Positions 1 to 9,739 of a DNA stretch of 64,000 nucleotides are shown in pieces. This DNA is from Heterohyrax brucei. Taxonomy: Eukaryota; Chordata; Mammalia; Hyracoidea; Procaviidae. Every line of letters begins with the position of its first letter. Positions within the stretch are counted from its first letter, which is position 1. The DNA lies in NCBI GenBank assembly GCA_028571685.1, contig CM053140.1, forward strand, positions 23,665,501-23,729,500. Reading direction: 5' to 3'. The translations under genes were made by a program, and so were the position numbers. The notes below the pieces were generated by a model that saw only the letters and a list, made by a program, of their open reading frames with translations, was not told the origin of the DNA and did not search any database.

Positions 1-455
1 TGCAGAGTCCCCGACATAGCATGAGAAAAAGGGATGTGCAGATCAAGAACCATATTTGAAGACCAAATTTGATGGTCCAACAGCCTGGAGGGTCTCATAA
101 GAACATGTGCCCTTGGCTTGCTACTAGCCCAGAGCTAAAACCAGTATGGAAGCCAACTCTTCAGACAAAACTTGAACTGAACTAAGGGATACAGGGTGAT
201 ACAAGTGGTGTGTACACCTTACAATTTCATACATATATGAGGCTGTCCAACTGTTCTATTTCTAGGGGGGAGAGGAAAGGGTTGGGGGGAAGGGTCAAAT
301 GTCATTTGACTGGATACTGGAAGTAAAGAGTGGAAAGGAACAGTGTGCTGTCACCGAGTGAGGAGAGAAGATACAGTCACATTGAGACTGGTACTCAGGG
401 TTTTATACGGAAAACTGACTTGGATTGTAAACTTTCACCTAATTACAATTAAAAA
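1..455 (+). mobile_element. L1 3' UTR fragment (older subfamily)
   Basis: The stretch ends CTTTCACCTAATTACAATTA followed by an A-run. The same kind of 3' end closes the copy at 26880-27835 (AAACTTTCACCTAAAATAC). The purine-rich GGGGGGAGAGG block is typical of L1 3' UTRs. The left end is cut by the window. Confidence 0.7.
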
Positions 456-465
456 AAAAATTGGA

Positions 466-625
466 AAAAGCCCCTAGCACCACTCACCAATATGGGGTGC
501 AGAACAATCTCTTAGAAAAAGACTAGTTAAGCCAACTGACCTCAATGTCCCCTGAAACCATGGTCCCCAGACCTCTATCCCTGCAAGTCTGTCCTTTAAA
601 ATACTTAAACCATAAAATTTTTAAA
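466..625 (-). mobile_element. L1 3' UTR fragment, reverse
   Basis: ACCACTCACCAATATGGGGT and GACTAGTTAAGCCAACTGAC are shared with the reverse L1 copies at about 25030 and 33400. Confidence 0.7.
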
Positions 626-669
626 TTGTTACCTGTAGGGAAGGAAAAGAACACGATTCCAAGAAAAAA

Positions 670-728
670 GATCTATTGCCATTGAGTCAATTCCAACTCA
701 CAGTGACCCCATAGAACATGCTTGGGAG
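670..728 (-). repeat. AfroSINE fragment
   Basis: CCATTGAGTCAATTCCAACTC followed by a TGACCCC block is the 3' part of an AfroSINE read in reverse. Confidence 0.6.
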
Positions 729-1081
729 GGCAGAAATAAAAACTAGATTACTTTACCTATACCTCCTTTCATAGGTTTTACTTTGGAGCAATGTAAACAT
801 CTTACATAATTCTACAATAAAATGAGATTTTTAAAAGAATTCCCCAAAATTCAAAAGCTTCAGGTGAGTGGCATAACCATACAGAAACAATCCTGAATTG
901 TTTCCAAAAATCATGTTGTCTGAAGTACTGTAGATATATCATTCCATGTGTTGATTGTGGAATAAAGCAAATGAGTGATTCTGGTGTGCTACTGGGAACT
1001 GGTATTGTCAGTGTGAGAAAACAAAGATACAGGGATAAGACTGATCAGGTTAGGTAAAATTCTCAAAATCCTGGATACTGC

Positions 1082-1460
1082 CTTCCATCGGTTTGTCATA
1101 TTGTGATTGCTGTGTTGTTGAGATACCAGAAGCTGTGCCACTGGTATTTCAGATACCAGCAAAGTCACCCATGATGGACAAGTTTCAGCAGAGCTTCCAG
1201 ACTAAGACTAGGGAGAAAGATCTGGCTATCTACTTCCCAAAAACCAGCCAATGAGAGTCTTATAGAGCACAACAGAATATTGCCCAATATTGTGCTGGAA
1301 GATGAGCCCCTGAGAGTAGGAGGCACTCAAAATACACAGTGACTGCAACAATGGACACAAGCACACCAATGATTGTGAAAATGGCACAGATTAAGCAACG
1401 TTTTGGTGTGTTGTGCATGGGGTCACCATGAGCCAGAGACAGCTAACAAAACAAGAACAT
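1082..1460 (+). mobile_element. Internally deleted RTE element (non-autonomous)
   Basis: The left part (GTTGAGATACCAGAAGC to GGAAGATGAGCCCC) matches what I recall of the RTE 5' UTR of afrotherians. At about 1345 it passes directly into the RTE 3' end (GACTGCAACAATGG to GGGGTCACCATGAGCCAGAG), so the protein-coding middle is missing. The same junction occurs in the copy at 2245-2572. Confidence 0.72.
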
Positions 1461-2244
1461 ACCTCAGTATGAATTGCAAGTATCAACATAGATTCATGAT
1501 ATATTTTAACAGAAAAGATAGTGAGGGCATTTCCTAAAACTGCCATCAAAAAGACACTGAAAAAATAACTAGCCCAGGAGCAATAAGCACCTCTAGGACC
1601 TCAACTGTGGTCTCTAAATACCATTTTCTGTATCAGAGAAAAAACAGCTCTTTGGAGAAGCGACTGATCCTAGTTCTGAGTCAGAAGATGTTCAAGATGA
1701 GCTTAGAATGTCTTGTCACATCGTGAAGCAAAAAAGCCACTCAAGACTTTCTTGGGGTCATGTCAGGAGTCAACTTGAAAAGGCTCCCATTGGCCAAATA
1801 AGGGACCATTTGGTTACCAACAATGATAAATTCTGCCACGTAGTGATACATTTCAATAGTTTAAATGCACAGCTTCCAAAACATCTAGGGAAGAAATGGC
1901 ATTATTTATTTTTGAGGATGTTAAGGAACCCACTAGTTATTTTTGAAAACTAGGAAAAGAAAAGACTCAAGCATTTTTCATTCCTTTCCCATATGAATTG
2001 TACTGCTTGGTAGCCAAACGGTAGATGAGACCATTTTTCTTATAGGCATATCCTTGCCAATAAATGAAGAAGGAATGATATTATTCAAATATCGTTATTT
2101 TGTAACTGTCAATGAGTTAATGGATCTAGCAACAGTTATTGACAGCAGATAACATCACAATAAAGACACTAGATGGAGATATGATAGAAACAAAATGGAC
2201 CACTCTGGGACCTGAGCAGTGGATACATGCTGTTGCTGGTTGTC
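1461..2244. other. AT-rich stretch, unassigned
   Basis: An 81-codon open frame at 1708-1953 has no resemblance I recognise, and there are no splice sites or codon pattern that would make it convincing. It may be decayed repeat or pseudogene sequence lying between the two RTE derivatives. Confidence 0.4.
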
Positions 2245-2572
2245 ATCAAGGTGGCTTCAGCTAGTGGCAACTTCTACATAACTTCATGATCACAGTTATG
2301 CTCAAATCATTGTTGTAACCGCTGTATACTTCGAGTGTCTTCCAACATAAGGGCTGCTGTTCCAGTACTATACCAGATAACATGTTGTTGGGATCTATAA
2401 AGTTTTGATTGGCTAGTGTTCAGAAGAATACTGTCAGATCTTTCTTCCTAGTCTTAGCCTGGAGGCTGCATGAAAATCTGTCTACCACGGGTGACCAGCC
2501 GCATAGCTTCTGGTGCTGTAGCAACAATCAAGCCACCACAGCATGACAACCTTACAGACAGATGGTGAATGG
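2245..2572 (-). mobile_element. Internally deleted RTE element (non-autonomous), reverse
   Basis: Read on the minus strand it carries the same order as 1082-1460: the 5' part (ATAGTACTGGAACAGCAGCC, GACACTCGAAG) joined to the 3' part (ACAGCGGTTACAACAATGAT). The junction is at about 2308-2315. Confidence 0.68.
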
Positions 2573-2597
2573 GTTTGTTAAAAAACTAAATCACATC

Positions 2598-2800
2598 AGT
2601 TGCTGTCCAGTCAATTCTAACTGATAGCACCCCATGTATGCAGAGTAGAACTGCACTCCACAGGGTCTTCAAGGCTGTGACCTTTCACAAATAGATTGCC
2701 AGGACTTTCTTTTGAGGCACCTCTTGGTGGACTCCAACCACTAACCTTTCTGCTAGCAGCTGGCCCTTTACAGCACCCAAAGACTACAATGGGTCCATAA
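2598..2800 (-). repeat. AfroSINE, long form
   Basis: GTCCAGTCAATTCTAACTGA and AGATTGCCAGGACTTTCTTT, with GAGGCACCTCTTGGTGGACT, are the long-form body; the tRNA-like head lies at the right end. Confidence 0.85.
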
Positions 2801-2814
2801 AAGAACCCACTGTT

Positions 2815-3330
2815 CCCAGCCACCACCAGTGATAGCCACAATGGAGCTCGCGAGGTTGAGTCTCACTGGCAACACAAGAATAAAAGGGGGTGCATCCTGA
2901 GATCTCCACTAAAAGACCTCAGTTGATGGGCCAGCGGTTTCAGGGTTCCCCTGAGAGCATGGCCCCAGGCCCTGATGCTGCCCTTATCCATAAATTATAA
3001 CAAAGGTCCACTCTTTGGACAGGAATGGATTGGACTTGGCAATGCAGAGTGACCATATATTGGTTGCACTTTATGGTTCTATACATCTATAGGATATCAT
3101 CCTGCTGACCTCTGGCTGGAGGAAGGAGAGTGGGTGGAGAGGAGCGGAAAGGAGGCTGTTGGGAGGATGAGACATGTATGGAGCAGAGAGGAATAGTGTG
3201 CTGTCACCGGACAGGGAGAGCAGTGGAAGCTGCATATAGGTGGGCAGGTAAATTTATACAGGAATGTACATTTTCACTCAGTCATGTTAAATAAAAAAGA
3301 AAATTTAAAAAAAAGCTCAAAAAAAAAAAA
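2815..3330 (+). mobile_element. 5'-truncated L1 3' end
   Basis: Nearly identical in order to 22587-23069 of the large L1: CACCACCAGTGATAGCC, AACACAAGAATAAAA, GACCTCTGGCTGGAGGAAGG and TTTTCACTCAGTCATGTTAA, then an A-rich tail. Only the last 0.5 kb was inserted. Confidence 0.9.
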
Positions 3331-3335
3331 AAGAA

Positions 3336-3480
3336 TCCACTGTTAATTCCAGCTCCTAGCCACCCTATAGGACAGAGTTGAACTGCCACACAGAGTTTCC
3401 AAGGAGCACCTGATGGATTTGAACTACCAACCTTTTCGTTAACAGATGTAGCTCTTAACCACTGCTCCACTCAGGTTTCC
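3336..3480 (-). repeat. AfroSINE, short form
   Basis: CCCTATAGGACAGAGTTGAAC, GAGTTTCCAAGGAGCACCTG and AGCTCTTAACCACTGCTCCA show the short form with the internal deletion, head on the right. Confidence 0.9.
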
Positions 3481-4230
3481 ATGTGGATTCATTATATAAA
3501 TTTCTCTGCTCGAGGGTGTATTTGGAATTTTCAACAGAAGGAAGTATTCAAAGCCCTTGGCCCTGTGTCATTCTCTTGGGGCAGGGTGATGACAGTTGGG
3601 CACCTGTGGGTGCTTAGTAAATATGCCACAGGAGCACCCACATCTAACCCCACTGCCCCTGTACTCACTTTTGGCCCCTAGCACACTGCTACAGGCTGAG
3701 CTGTCCATTTCTGTGCGATACCTTAAGTCCTTAATTACAAAATTTCCCTCCTCCCTAGTCCCAAGAGCAGGTGCCACAGAGAGGAATTCTCACCTCTAAT
3801 CCCCAGGAAATTGCAACTAAATCTAATTCACACCCCCTCAGACTTGCACAAAAGACCCAGACAGTAGGTTGCAGGCTCAGCCTGTCACAGCACAACTTGC
3901 TTTTCCCTTTGGCAAACTGAGTTTGACCAATTCCTTGGCTGACATGAATAACTTGGCTATGGTTTGAGTCTGGCTAGAGGCCCAGCCCTAAGGCCCAGTT
4001 GGCTGCTAGGGGACAGAGGGCCAGCAGGAAAACCCTAGGCTTGGATAAGTGCCCCAGATGCAGAAATAACATGTAACTGTGATTCTGAGCTCCTTCAGGC
4101 CATGGAGTTAGGCCATAATAACAGCTAAATGAACTATCTTGTGGCTGGACTAAACTGCGTTCAACCTGGGAAGCCTGGGGAGGTGGGTGGGTCTTCAGCA
4201 GTCAGGCCCAGGCAGCCCTATTCGAGGAAT
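3481..4230. other. Apparently unique intergenic sequence
   Basis: I see no gene, splice-site pattern or repeat that I can name here. Confidence 0.4.
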
Positions 4231-4234
4231 GCTT

Positions 4235-4415
4235 TCCATATACCTGGCACTATTGTAAGCACCTGACATGCATAATCTCCTTTAATCCTCGAAATCCTGG
4301 ATGAGGTTTATACTGCTCTCTCATTTTACAGATGGGTAAAAAAGGGCTAGTGGTTAAGCCACTTGCTCAAACTGATAAGGGGCAGAGTAAACATGAATCC
4401 AGGTGGATGGGCTCC
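4235..4415 (-). repeat. MIR/L2-type old repeat
   Basis: The phrase TTTTACAGATGGGTAAAAAA, together with CACTTGCTCAAACTGATAAG, is the reverse of a mammalian MIR/L2 core. Confidence 0.55.
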
Positions 4416-4494
4416 ACAAGAGTTTTTGTTTTGTTTTGGGGAGTTTAAACAGTTTTATTGACTCCCTGCCTTCTTCACACCAAAACACAAGGAA

Positions 4495-4690
4495 AACACC
4501 CACACCCATTGCTACCCAGTGGAGTCCAATTCATGTGTTATAGCATAGAACTGTTCCATAAGGTTTTCTTGGCTGCAGTCTTTACAGAAGGAGATCACCA
4601 GCCAGACCTTCCTTCCACAGTGCCACTGAGTGAGTCTGTGCCACCAACACTTAGGTTAGTATCCCAACACAAACCATCTGTGCCATGCCT
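4495..4690 (-). repeat. AfroSINE, long form
   Basis: It contains GGAGTCCAATTCATGTGTTA, AAGGTTTTCTTGGCTGCAGTC and GAAGGAGATCACCAGCC, with a degraded head at the right end. Confidence 0.75.
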
Positions 4691-4729
4691 GGATCTTGCT
4701 GTCTACACAGTGAGCTTCAATTCATTTTT

Positions 4730-5560
4730 TAAAAACTTTTAGCAGACTTTATTTGTTAGAGCTGTTGGAGGTTTATAGGAACATTGTGCAGAAGGCAAAG
4801 CAAGCTCCCATGTACCCTCCTGTTTTAACTTCTCCTGTTATTAACTTCATGCAGATTGCTAACCTGTTCTGCCACTAGTGGAAAGGCTGGAGGTTCAAGT
4901 CTGCAGAGAGGTGCCTTGCAAGAAAGGCCTGGTGATCTACTTTCAAAAAATCCACCATTGGAAACCCTCCAGAGCACAGCTCTACTAGTGGCCGCTAGTG
5001 AAAACAGACTCTGCAGCAACTAGCTTATTAGTGTGACACATTTGTGACAACTGAGGAACAAATCAAGGTACATTATTACTAACTGAAGGCCCTATTTTTC
5101 ATGAGAGGGTCACTCTGAGTGTTGTACAGCCATAAATGTTTTGATAAATGCTGACTACCATGTGGCCATCTTCATGATACCCTACAGGATACTTCCATAC
5201 ACACCCCTAAAATGCCCTGCACTCTACCTGTTCATCCCTCCTTCCTCTCCTCCTGGGAACCCCCTGCCAACAGACATATTTTCTGATTTTTCCCTTGTCT
5301 CTGTAGTTCTGCCTCTTCCAGAACGTCACAGTTGGAACAGCAAAACTTTTTTGTATTATAGTAAAAATGCTTGTACATAAAGCATTTGCCATTTCAATCC
5401 TCTTCCACATACACGATTCAGCAACGTGGATCGCGTTCACCAAGTTGTACAACCATCGCCACTGCACTGTTCTCACCTTTGCCAGCACCCTCGACAGAAT
5501 CTGTGTCCCAGAAGCACTAACATTCCCCTCACCCCTTCCCACTCACACTGGTAACCACTG
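4730..5560 (-). mobile_element. Old L1 (L1M-type) fragment, split by a SINE
   Basis: TTTAGCAGACTTTATTTGTT, TGTTCATCCCTCCTTCC and CTCTTCCAGAACGTCACAG are typical of antisense old mammalian L1. The part from about 5395 (ACGATTCAGCAACGTGGA, GTTGTACAACCATCGCC) is also L1-like. An AfroSINE at 4845-5015 interrupts it. Confidence 0.65.
4845..5015 (+). repeat. AfroSINE, long form
   Basis: GGAGGTTCAAGTCTGCAGAG is the B-box region, followed by AAGAAAGGCCTGGTGATCTAC and CCATTGGAAACCCTCC. Confidence 0.75.
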
Positions 5561-5589
5561 ACAACCTTTAGCCTCTATGGGAATAGCAA

Positions 5590-5790
5590 ATATGTCACAA
5601 AGGGCCACAGAGGAAATATTTTCACTTTGCCAACCAGGTTCTGTCGCAACAGCTCAGTTCTGTCGTTGTACCTAGAAAAGAATCATCAGAGAACAAACAG
5701 ACACGGACGTGTTCAAATAAAACTTTATTTGCCAAAACAGTCAGTAGGCCCTCGAGCTGTAGTTTGCCAGCCTCTGCTCTAAAGTTTCTG
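5590..5790. mobile_element. hAT-type DNA transposon relic
   Basis: AATATTTTCACTTTGCCAAC, TTCTGTCGCAACAGCTCAG, AATAAAACTTTATTTGCCAA and GTTTGCCAGCCTCTGCTCT follow the pattern of a common non-autonomous hAT-like mammalian repeat. The exact family name is uncertain. Confidence 0.6.
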
Positions 5791-5814
5791 AACAAAACCC
5801 AGAGCTGCATGATA

Positions 5815-6215
5815 AATCAATGCACATCCATCAACAGACAAAGGATAAACCCAATGTGGTAGATACACACAATGGAATACTACTTGGCCATGAAAATAAA
5901 CAAAGAACTGATGCATGCCACAACATGGACAAACCTTGAAAATATCAGGCTGAATGAAGTAAGTCAGTCAAAAAAGGACAAGCATAGTACGATCTCAATG
6001 AATAGCAAATGCATAGGAGTCGAAGATTATTAGTGGAAGAAGAAATGGGGACCTATTGCTTATGGGGCACTGAAGTTCTGTGAATGGCAGTGAAATGATT
6101 TGGAAAAGGATAGTGACAGTGGGTACATAACTTGAAAGGTATAATCAATGTCACTGAATTGTATGTGTACAAATGGCTTTGGTGTCATATGTTTTGTTAT
6201 GTATATATAATTGAT
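5815..6215 (+). mobile_element. Old L1 3' end
   Basis: The end of ORF2 (CAATGGAATACTACTTGGCC, GGCTGAATGAAGTAAGTCAG) is followed by an L1M-type 3' UTR (ATCAATGTCACTGAATTGTA). Confidence 0.8.
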
Positions 6216-6289
6216 ACACACACACACCCAAAATAACAATAAAAAACTAAACAAAACTAAACAAAATAAAACTAAGGTGCACAAACCCA

Positions 6290-7125
6290 TAGAGTCCAAA
6301 ACATCACAGGCTCTGGTCTTAACCAGGCTGCTGTCAGGGTCTTTGTTGCTACTAGCAGGGCTGGTACCTACAGGAATACCATCAACTCTTACCTTGGTCC
6401 CAGGCCCAGCCCAACCCCAAGTTTCTTCTCCAGTTCCCTGACCTGATCACAGCCTCATCTGATCCAGGGCTCATGGCTGTGGCTGTCTGGACCAAGGCCG
6501 CCCCTGTTACAGCTGGCCCCAGGCCCTGGCAGGACTGCTCTCTTGAGACCTCTGGTCTGTCTGCTGCCTAAAGGGCCTCAACCAAGACTGGCAGGTGGAC
6601 CACAGAAGGTGGAAGGGAAGTATGGGGTGTAAGTGATTCACTGTGTGGTTCTCAGCTTCTCTGCTGTCTCCCAGGCCCAGCCCAGCCTAGGTGCCTGTGG
6701 TGTGTGGGTGTCTGCATGTGTGTGTACACCAGTGAGCCTGTGGGTTTCAAAGTGACCACACAGTCTTCACTCAGGCCCTTGATGCATTCAGCAATCCTTC
6801 CCTACTTCCCACTTCGTGTCCAGGCCTGAGATAGGTGCTTTTGGGTGCCCCAAGCAGACCAGCTTCTTCTAGACTGGGGGACATGGAGCTACGTGTGGAG
6901 ACTCCTGGAGCAGCAAACAGAGGCCTGAGTCAAAAGGAAGAGCCTGGGGCCAGGGAGCTGGGGTGGGGAGGAGGAGCAAGGGGCAATCAGGGAGGCTTCC
7001 TGGAGGAGAGGTCCTGTTCCAGAAGGCCACAAACCCTACAGAGACCCTAAGAGAAATGCCTCCACCCATGACCTGCCCCTGGATAGAAATCTATCCAGCT
7101 TTTGCTCTAAATCCAGCTTCTAACC
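6290..7125. other. Apparently unique intergenic sequence
   Basis: GC-moderate sequence without recognised repeats. Short open frames on both strands look like chance. Confidence 0.4.
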
Positions 7126-7129
7126 CAAC

Positions 7130-7562
7130 TCCAGAGTTTCTGGGTGGTGCAAACAGTTAAGTATTCAACTAATAGCTCAGAGACTGGTGGTACAAACTCA
7201 CCCAACAGAGCTGTAGAAGAAAGTCCTGATGATCTGCTTCCATAAAGATTGTTCTTAAAAGAAGGCTCGTAGCTTTCAAGTCAATTCTGACTCATGGTGT
7301 TCCCGTGTGTCACAGAATAGAAATGAGCTCCATGGAGTTTTCTTGACTGTAATCTTTACGGAAGCAAGTTGCCTGTCTTCTGTGGGCTGCTGGAGGAGTT
7401 CCAGCCACCAACCTTTAGGTTAGTAGGCAAGTACAAGCTGTTTGCACCAGCAGGAACCTTACATAAAGATAACAGTCAGGAAAACCCTGGGGAGCTCAGC
7501 TCTACCCTGTAACACATAGGTCACCATGAGTCAGAACTGACTTGATAGTAACAGGGTTAACC
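7130..7562 (+). repeat. AfroSINE interrupted by a second, reverse AfroSINE
   Basis: The outer long-form copy is on the plus strand: 7130-7257 (head, GATGATCTGCTTCCATAAAG) and 7458-7562 (GTCAGGAAAACCCTGGGGAG to the tail). A reverse copy fills 7258-7457 (AGTCAATTCTGACTCATGG to GCTGTTTGCACC). CATAAAGAT stands on both sides of the inner copy and is probably the duplicated target site. Confidence 0.85.
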
Positions 7563-7724
7563 CTACTCTGAGCTCTGAAAGGGAATCAGAGCTGCCCCCT
7601 GCAGCTGGTCTACGAATCCCCCGGTCTGAAGTCACTCAGCAGCTACCCTGCAAACACCTCCCCACTGTGAATGGTCATAATTACTCTGAGCCTGGTCCCG
7701 GCCAGAACTGGCTATGGTGTAGAG

Positions 7725-7870
7725 TAGAAACACATAGGGATTGCAGTTCCAGCACCTTTCCCCCTCCCTGCTGTGTGACCTCGGGCAAATTACCTAACCT
7801 CTCTGGGCTCAGCCTTCTCCTGGGTAAATGCAGGATAAATGAGCGGTCACATATAACCATGAGGGCTCCC
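7725..7870 (+). repeat. MIR
   Basis: CTGTGTGACCTCGGGCAAAT and TAACCTCTCTGGGCTCAG are the MIR core. Confidence 0.75.
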
Positions 7871-8379
7871 TATACCCCCATCAGCTGGGGAGAGCAGAGG
7901 GGCCAAACAAGGTTTATGATGCTGAATCGAAGCCAGGTGGGCCCCAGATGGGGATCTCAGGGCACAGCTAGCTTGTGCCTCCGGGGCCTCCACCCAGGTA
8001 GTTGCAGGGCTAGGACTAGGGAGAGGCAAATGAAGTGCAAAGACAGGATCAAAATTCCCAGTTTTTCTTTTCTCTCAAACTCCCATGTAGCTTGGCATGG
8101 CACTGTTACTAATCCCATCTTTATCTAAAATTTTGGTGTCTTACACATCATAGACTTTTTGCATTCATTCTTATTTTTTTTAATTGCAGTGAAATATTTA
8201 TCTTCATGACTGAGATTTTGGGCACCCCCTTAAATTTACAGCCCAAGGCAGATGCCTCACTCTCCTCACCCTAGTCCCTGCACCAGGTGAATTTTGGTGT
8301 TCTGTGCATCATGGACTTCTTGCATTAATTCTGATTTTTTAAATATTGCATTAAAATATTTCAGATACATACCTAATTT

Positions 8380-8500
8380 AAGGAGTCTGTTGCTAACCAA
8401 CAGGTAAGCAGTTCAAATCCACTACTCTGTCCTATAGGGTCACTATGAGTTAGAATTGACTCCACAGCAGTGGGTTTAGTTTTTTGGTTTTTTCGATTAT
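8380..8500 (+). repeat. AfroSINE with internal deletion
   Basis: GTTGCTAACCAACAGGTAAG, then directly CTGTCCTATAGGGTCACTAT and CAGCAGTGGGTTTAGTTTTT. Confidence 0.85.
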
Positions 8501-8959
8501 ATGTATGTAATTTATCTTAATGACTGAGGGGTTTTTTGTGTTTTTTATTTTCACAATGCCTTAAATTTCATGTCCAAGATGGCTGCTTCATTCTGTATAC
8601 CCTAGTTCCTGCCCTAGATGGACACAGTTACATCCTTCCTGTGGTCCTACCAGGACCACATATTCACGCCCCATCCCCAAATCCTTGGACACTCAAGGAT
8701 GAAGGAAGATTTTCCACCGCTAATCAATAGGTCAGAAGTTCACTCCCTCCCTCACTGAGCCCCCACAGTATGCCCAGCCTGGAGCTCAGTAAGAAATCCC
8801 ATGCCTGGCTCACCAGGGAATTCCTGCCTCACCCAGGTCCCGCCCTATGCTAAGTCCCCAGCCTGGTGGGTATCTCAAAAACTCCCCAGGCTGGTTTTAG
8901 GGTGGGAGGCCCACAGGGAAGCAATTTGCACGGCAGCCCCAACCACAGAGGCCACGCCT

Positions 8960-9675
8960 GATGCCGGAATAAAGGGGCAGGCATGCACACTCTTTCAGGG
9001 ACTCGGTTTTGGGCACTGGCGAAAGGAAGAGAGCCCCTTGCTGTCAACCCAGGTGAGCACAGAAGCTGGCTCCTTGGCTAAGCCTGGGCTCCCCTCACTC
9101 TAGGGCCCTCTCCCTGCTTGTAGCCGCATCTGGTGGTTTAGGAACAGCGCTAGAACCCGGTAGGTGGTAGCATCCTTAGTCCCCTTGGCTTCAGTAAGTC
9201 TCAAGAAGGACCCGACCCCTGCTGCCCTCGGCTGCCAGGAGTAGAGGCGAGCGTCAGGGTCACCCCTCCTCTCCACTCCCCCGAGCACAGCCAGTCTGAC
9301 CAGTCCAGCTGAAACCTGGCAGCTACAGATCTGTGGCCAGGAAGATTGGCAGGGCTTTCTAGATTAGCCTCAGTCTACCTCTCCTGGGAATGAGCAGTTT
9401 GCTGGAGTCTGAGCAACCAAGACTCCAGCCCCTCCTGCGGGGGGGTCTCCATTACCTGAGAGGAACAGGACAGGACAGAGAAGAACTTGAGGTCCGAGGT
9501 CCAGGTAACTCCAGTCCTGCCTCCTCCTGCCCACAGCTCTGTGAGAGGCAGCGTGTCATTCACCCCGGACTTTGACCGAGGCCCTGCTCTGTTCCCCATG
9601 CTTGTGCTTTTCTAGCAGTGCTGCACCTCCACTGAGGTCGACTGGATCTGTCCCCCTGGAAGCTGGAACCCTGCC
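8960..9675 (+). promoter_or_regulatory. PGLYRP2: Candidate PGLYRP2 upstream region and 5' UTR
   Basis: This stretch just before the start codon is free of recognised repeats. A TATA-like AATAAAG lies at about 8968, followed by a GTGAGC donor at 9052, and an acceptor-like TTTTCTAG ends at 9615. A non-coding first exon near 9000-9051 spliced to 9616 is therefore possible. Transcription could equally start close to 9600. This is inference only. Confidence 0.3.
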
Positions 9676-9739
9676 ATGATGGTCCAGGATGTCTTCTGGA
9701 TCCTGCTGGGATTGCTGCTGTGGCCAGACTGTGGGACAG
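9676..9739 (+). CDS. PGLYRP2: PGLYRP2 coding exon 1 (start codon and signal peptide)
   Basis: The exon encodes MMVQDVFWILLGLLLWPDCG and a threonine, then one base of the next codon, and ends at a GTGGGT donor at 9740. Two ATGs stand in tandem at 9676 and 9679; the first is taken by convention. The leucine-rich core is a typical signal peptide. The 5' UTR may begin at an acceptor-like TTTTCTAG ending at 9615. Confidence 0.9.

Noticed and set aside
1708-1953. An 81-codon open frame as a possible small gene
   Set aside because: No recognisable homology, no splice or promoter context, and it lies among decayed retroposons.
1-9600. The end of a CYP4F gene, expected upstream from human gene order
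   Set aside because: No P450 heme-binding motif or exon was seen in this interval. The gene must lie further left.
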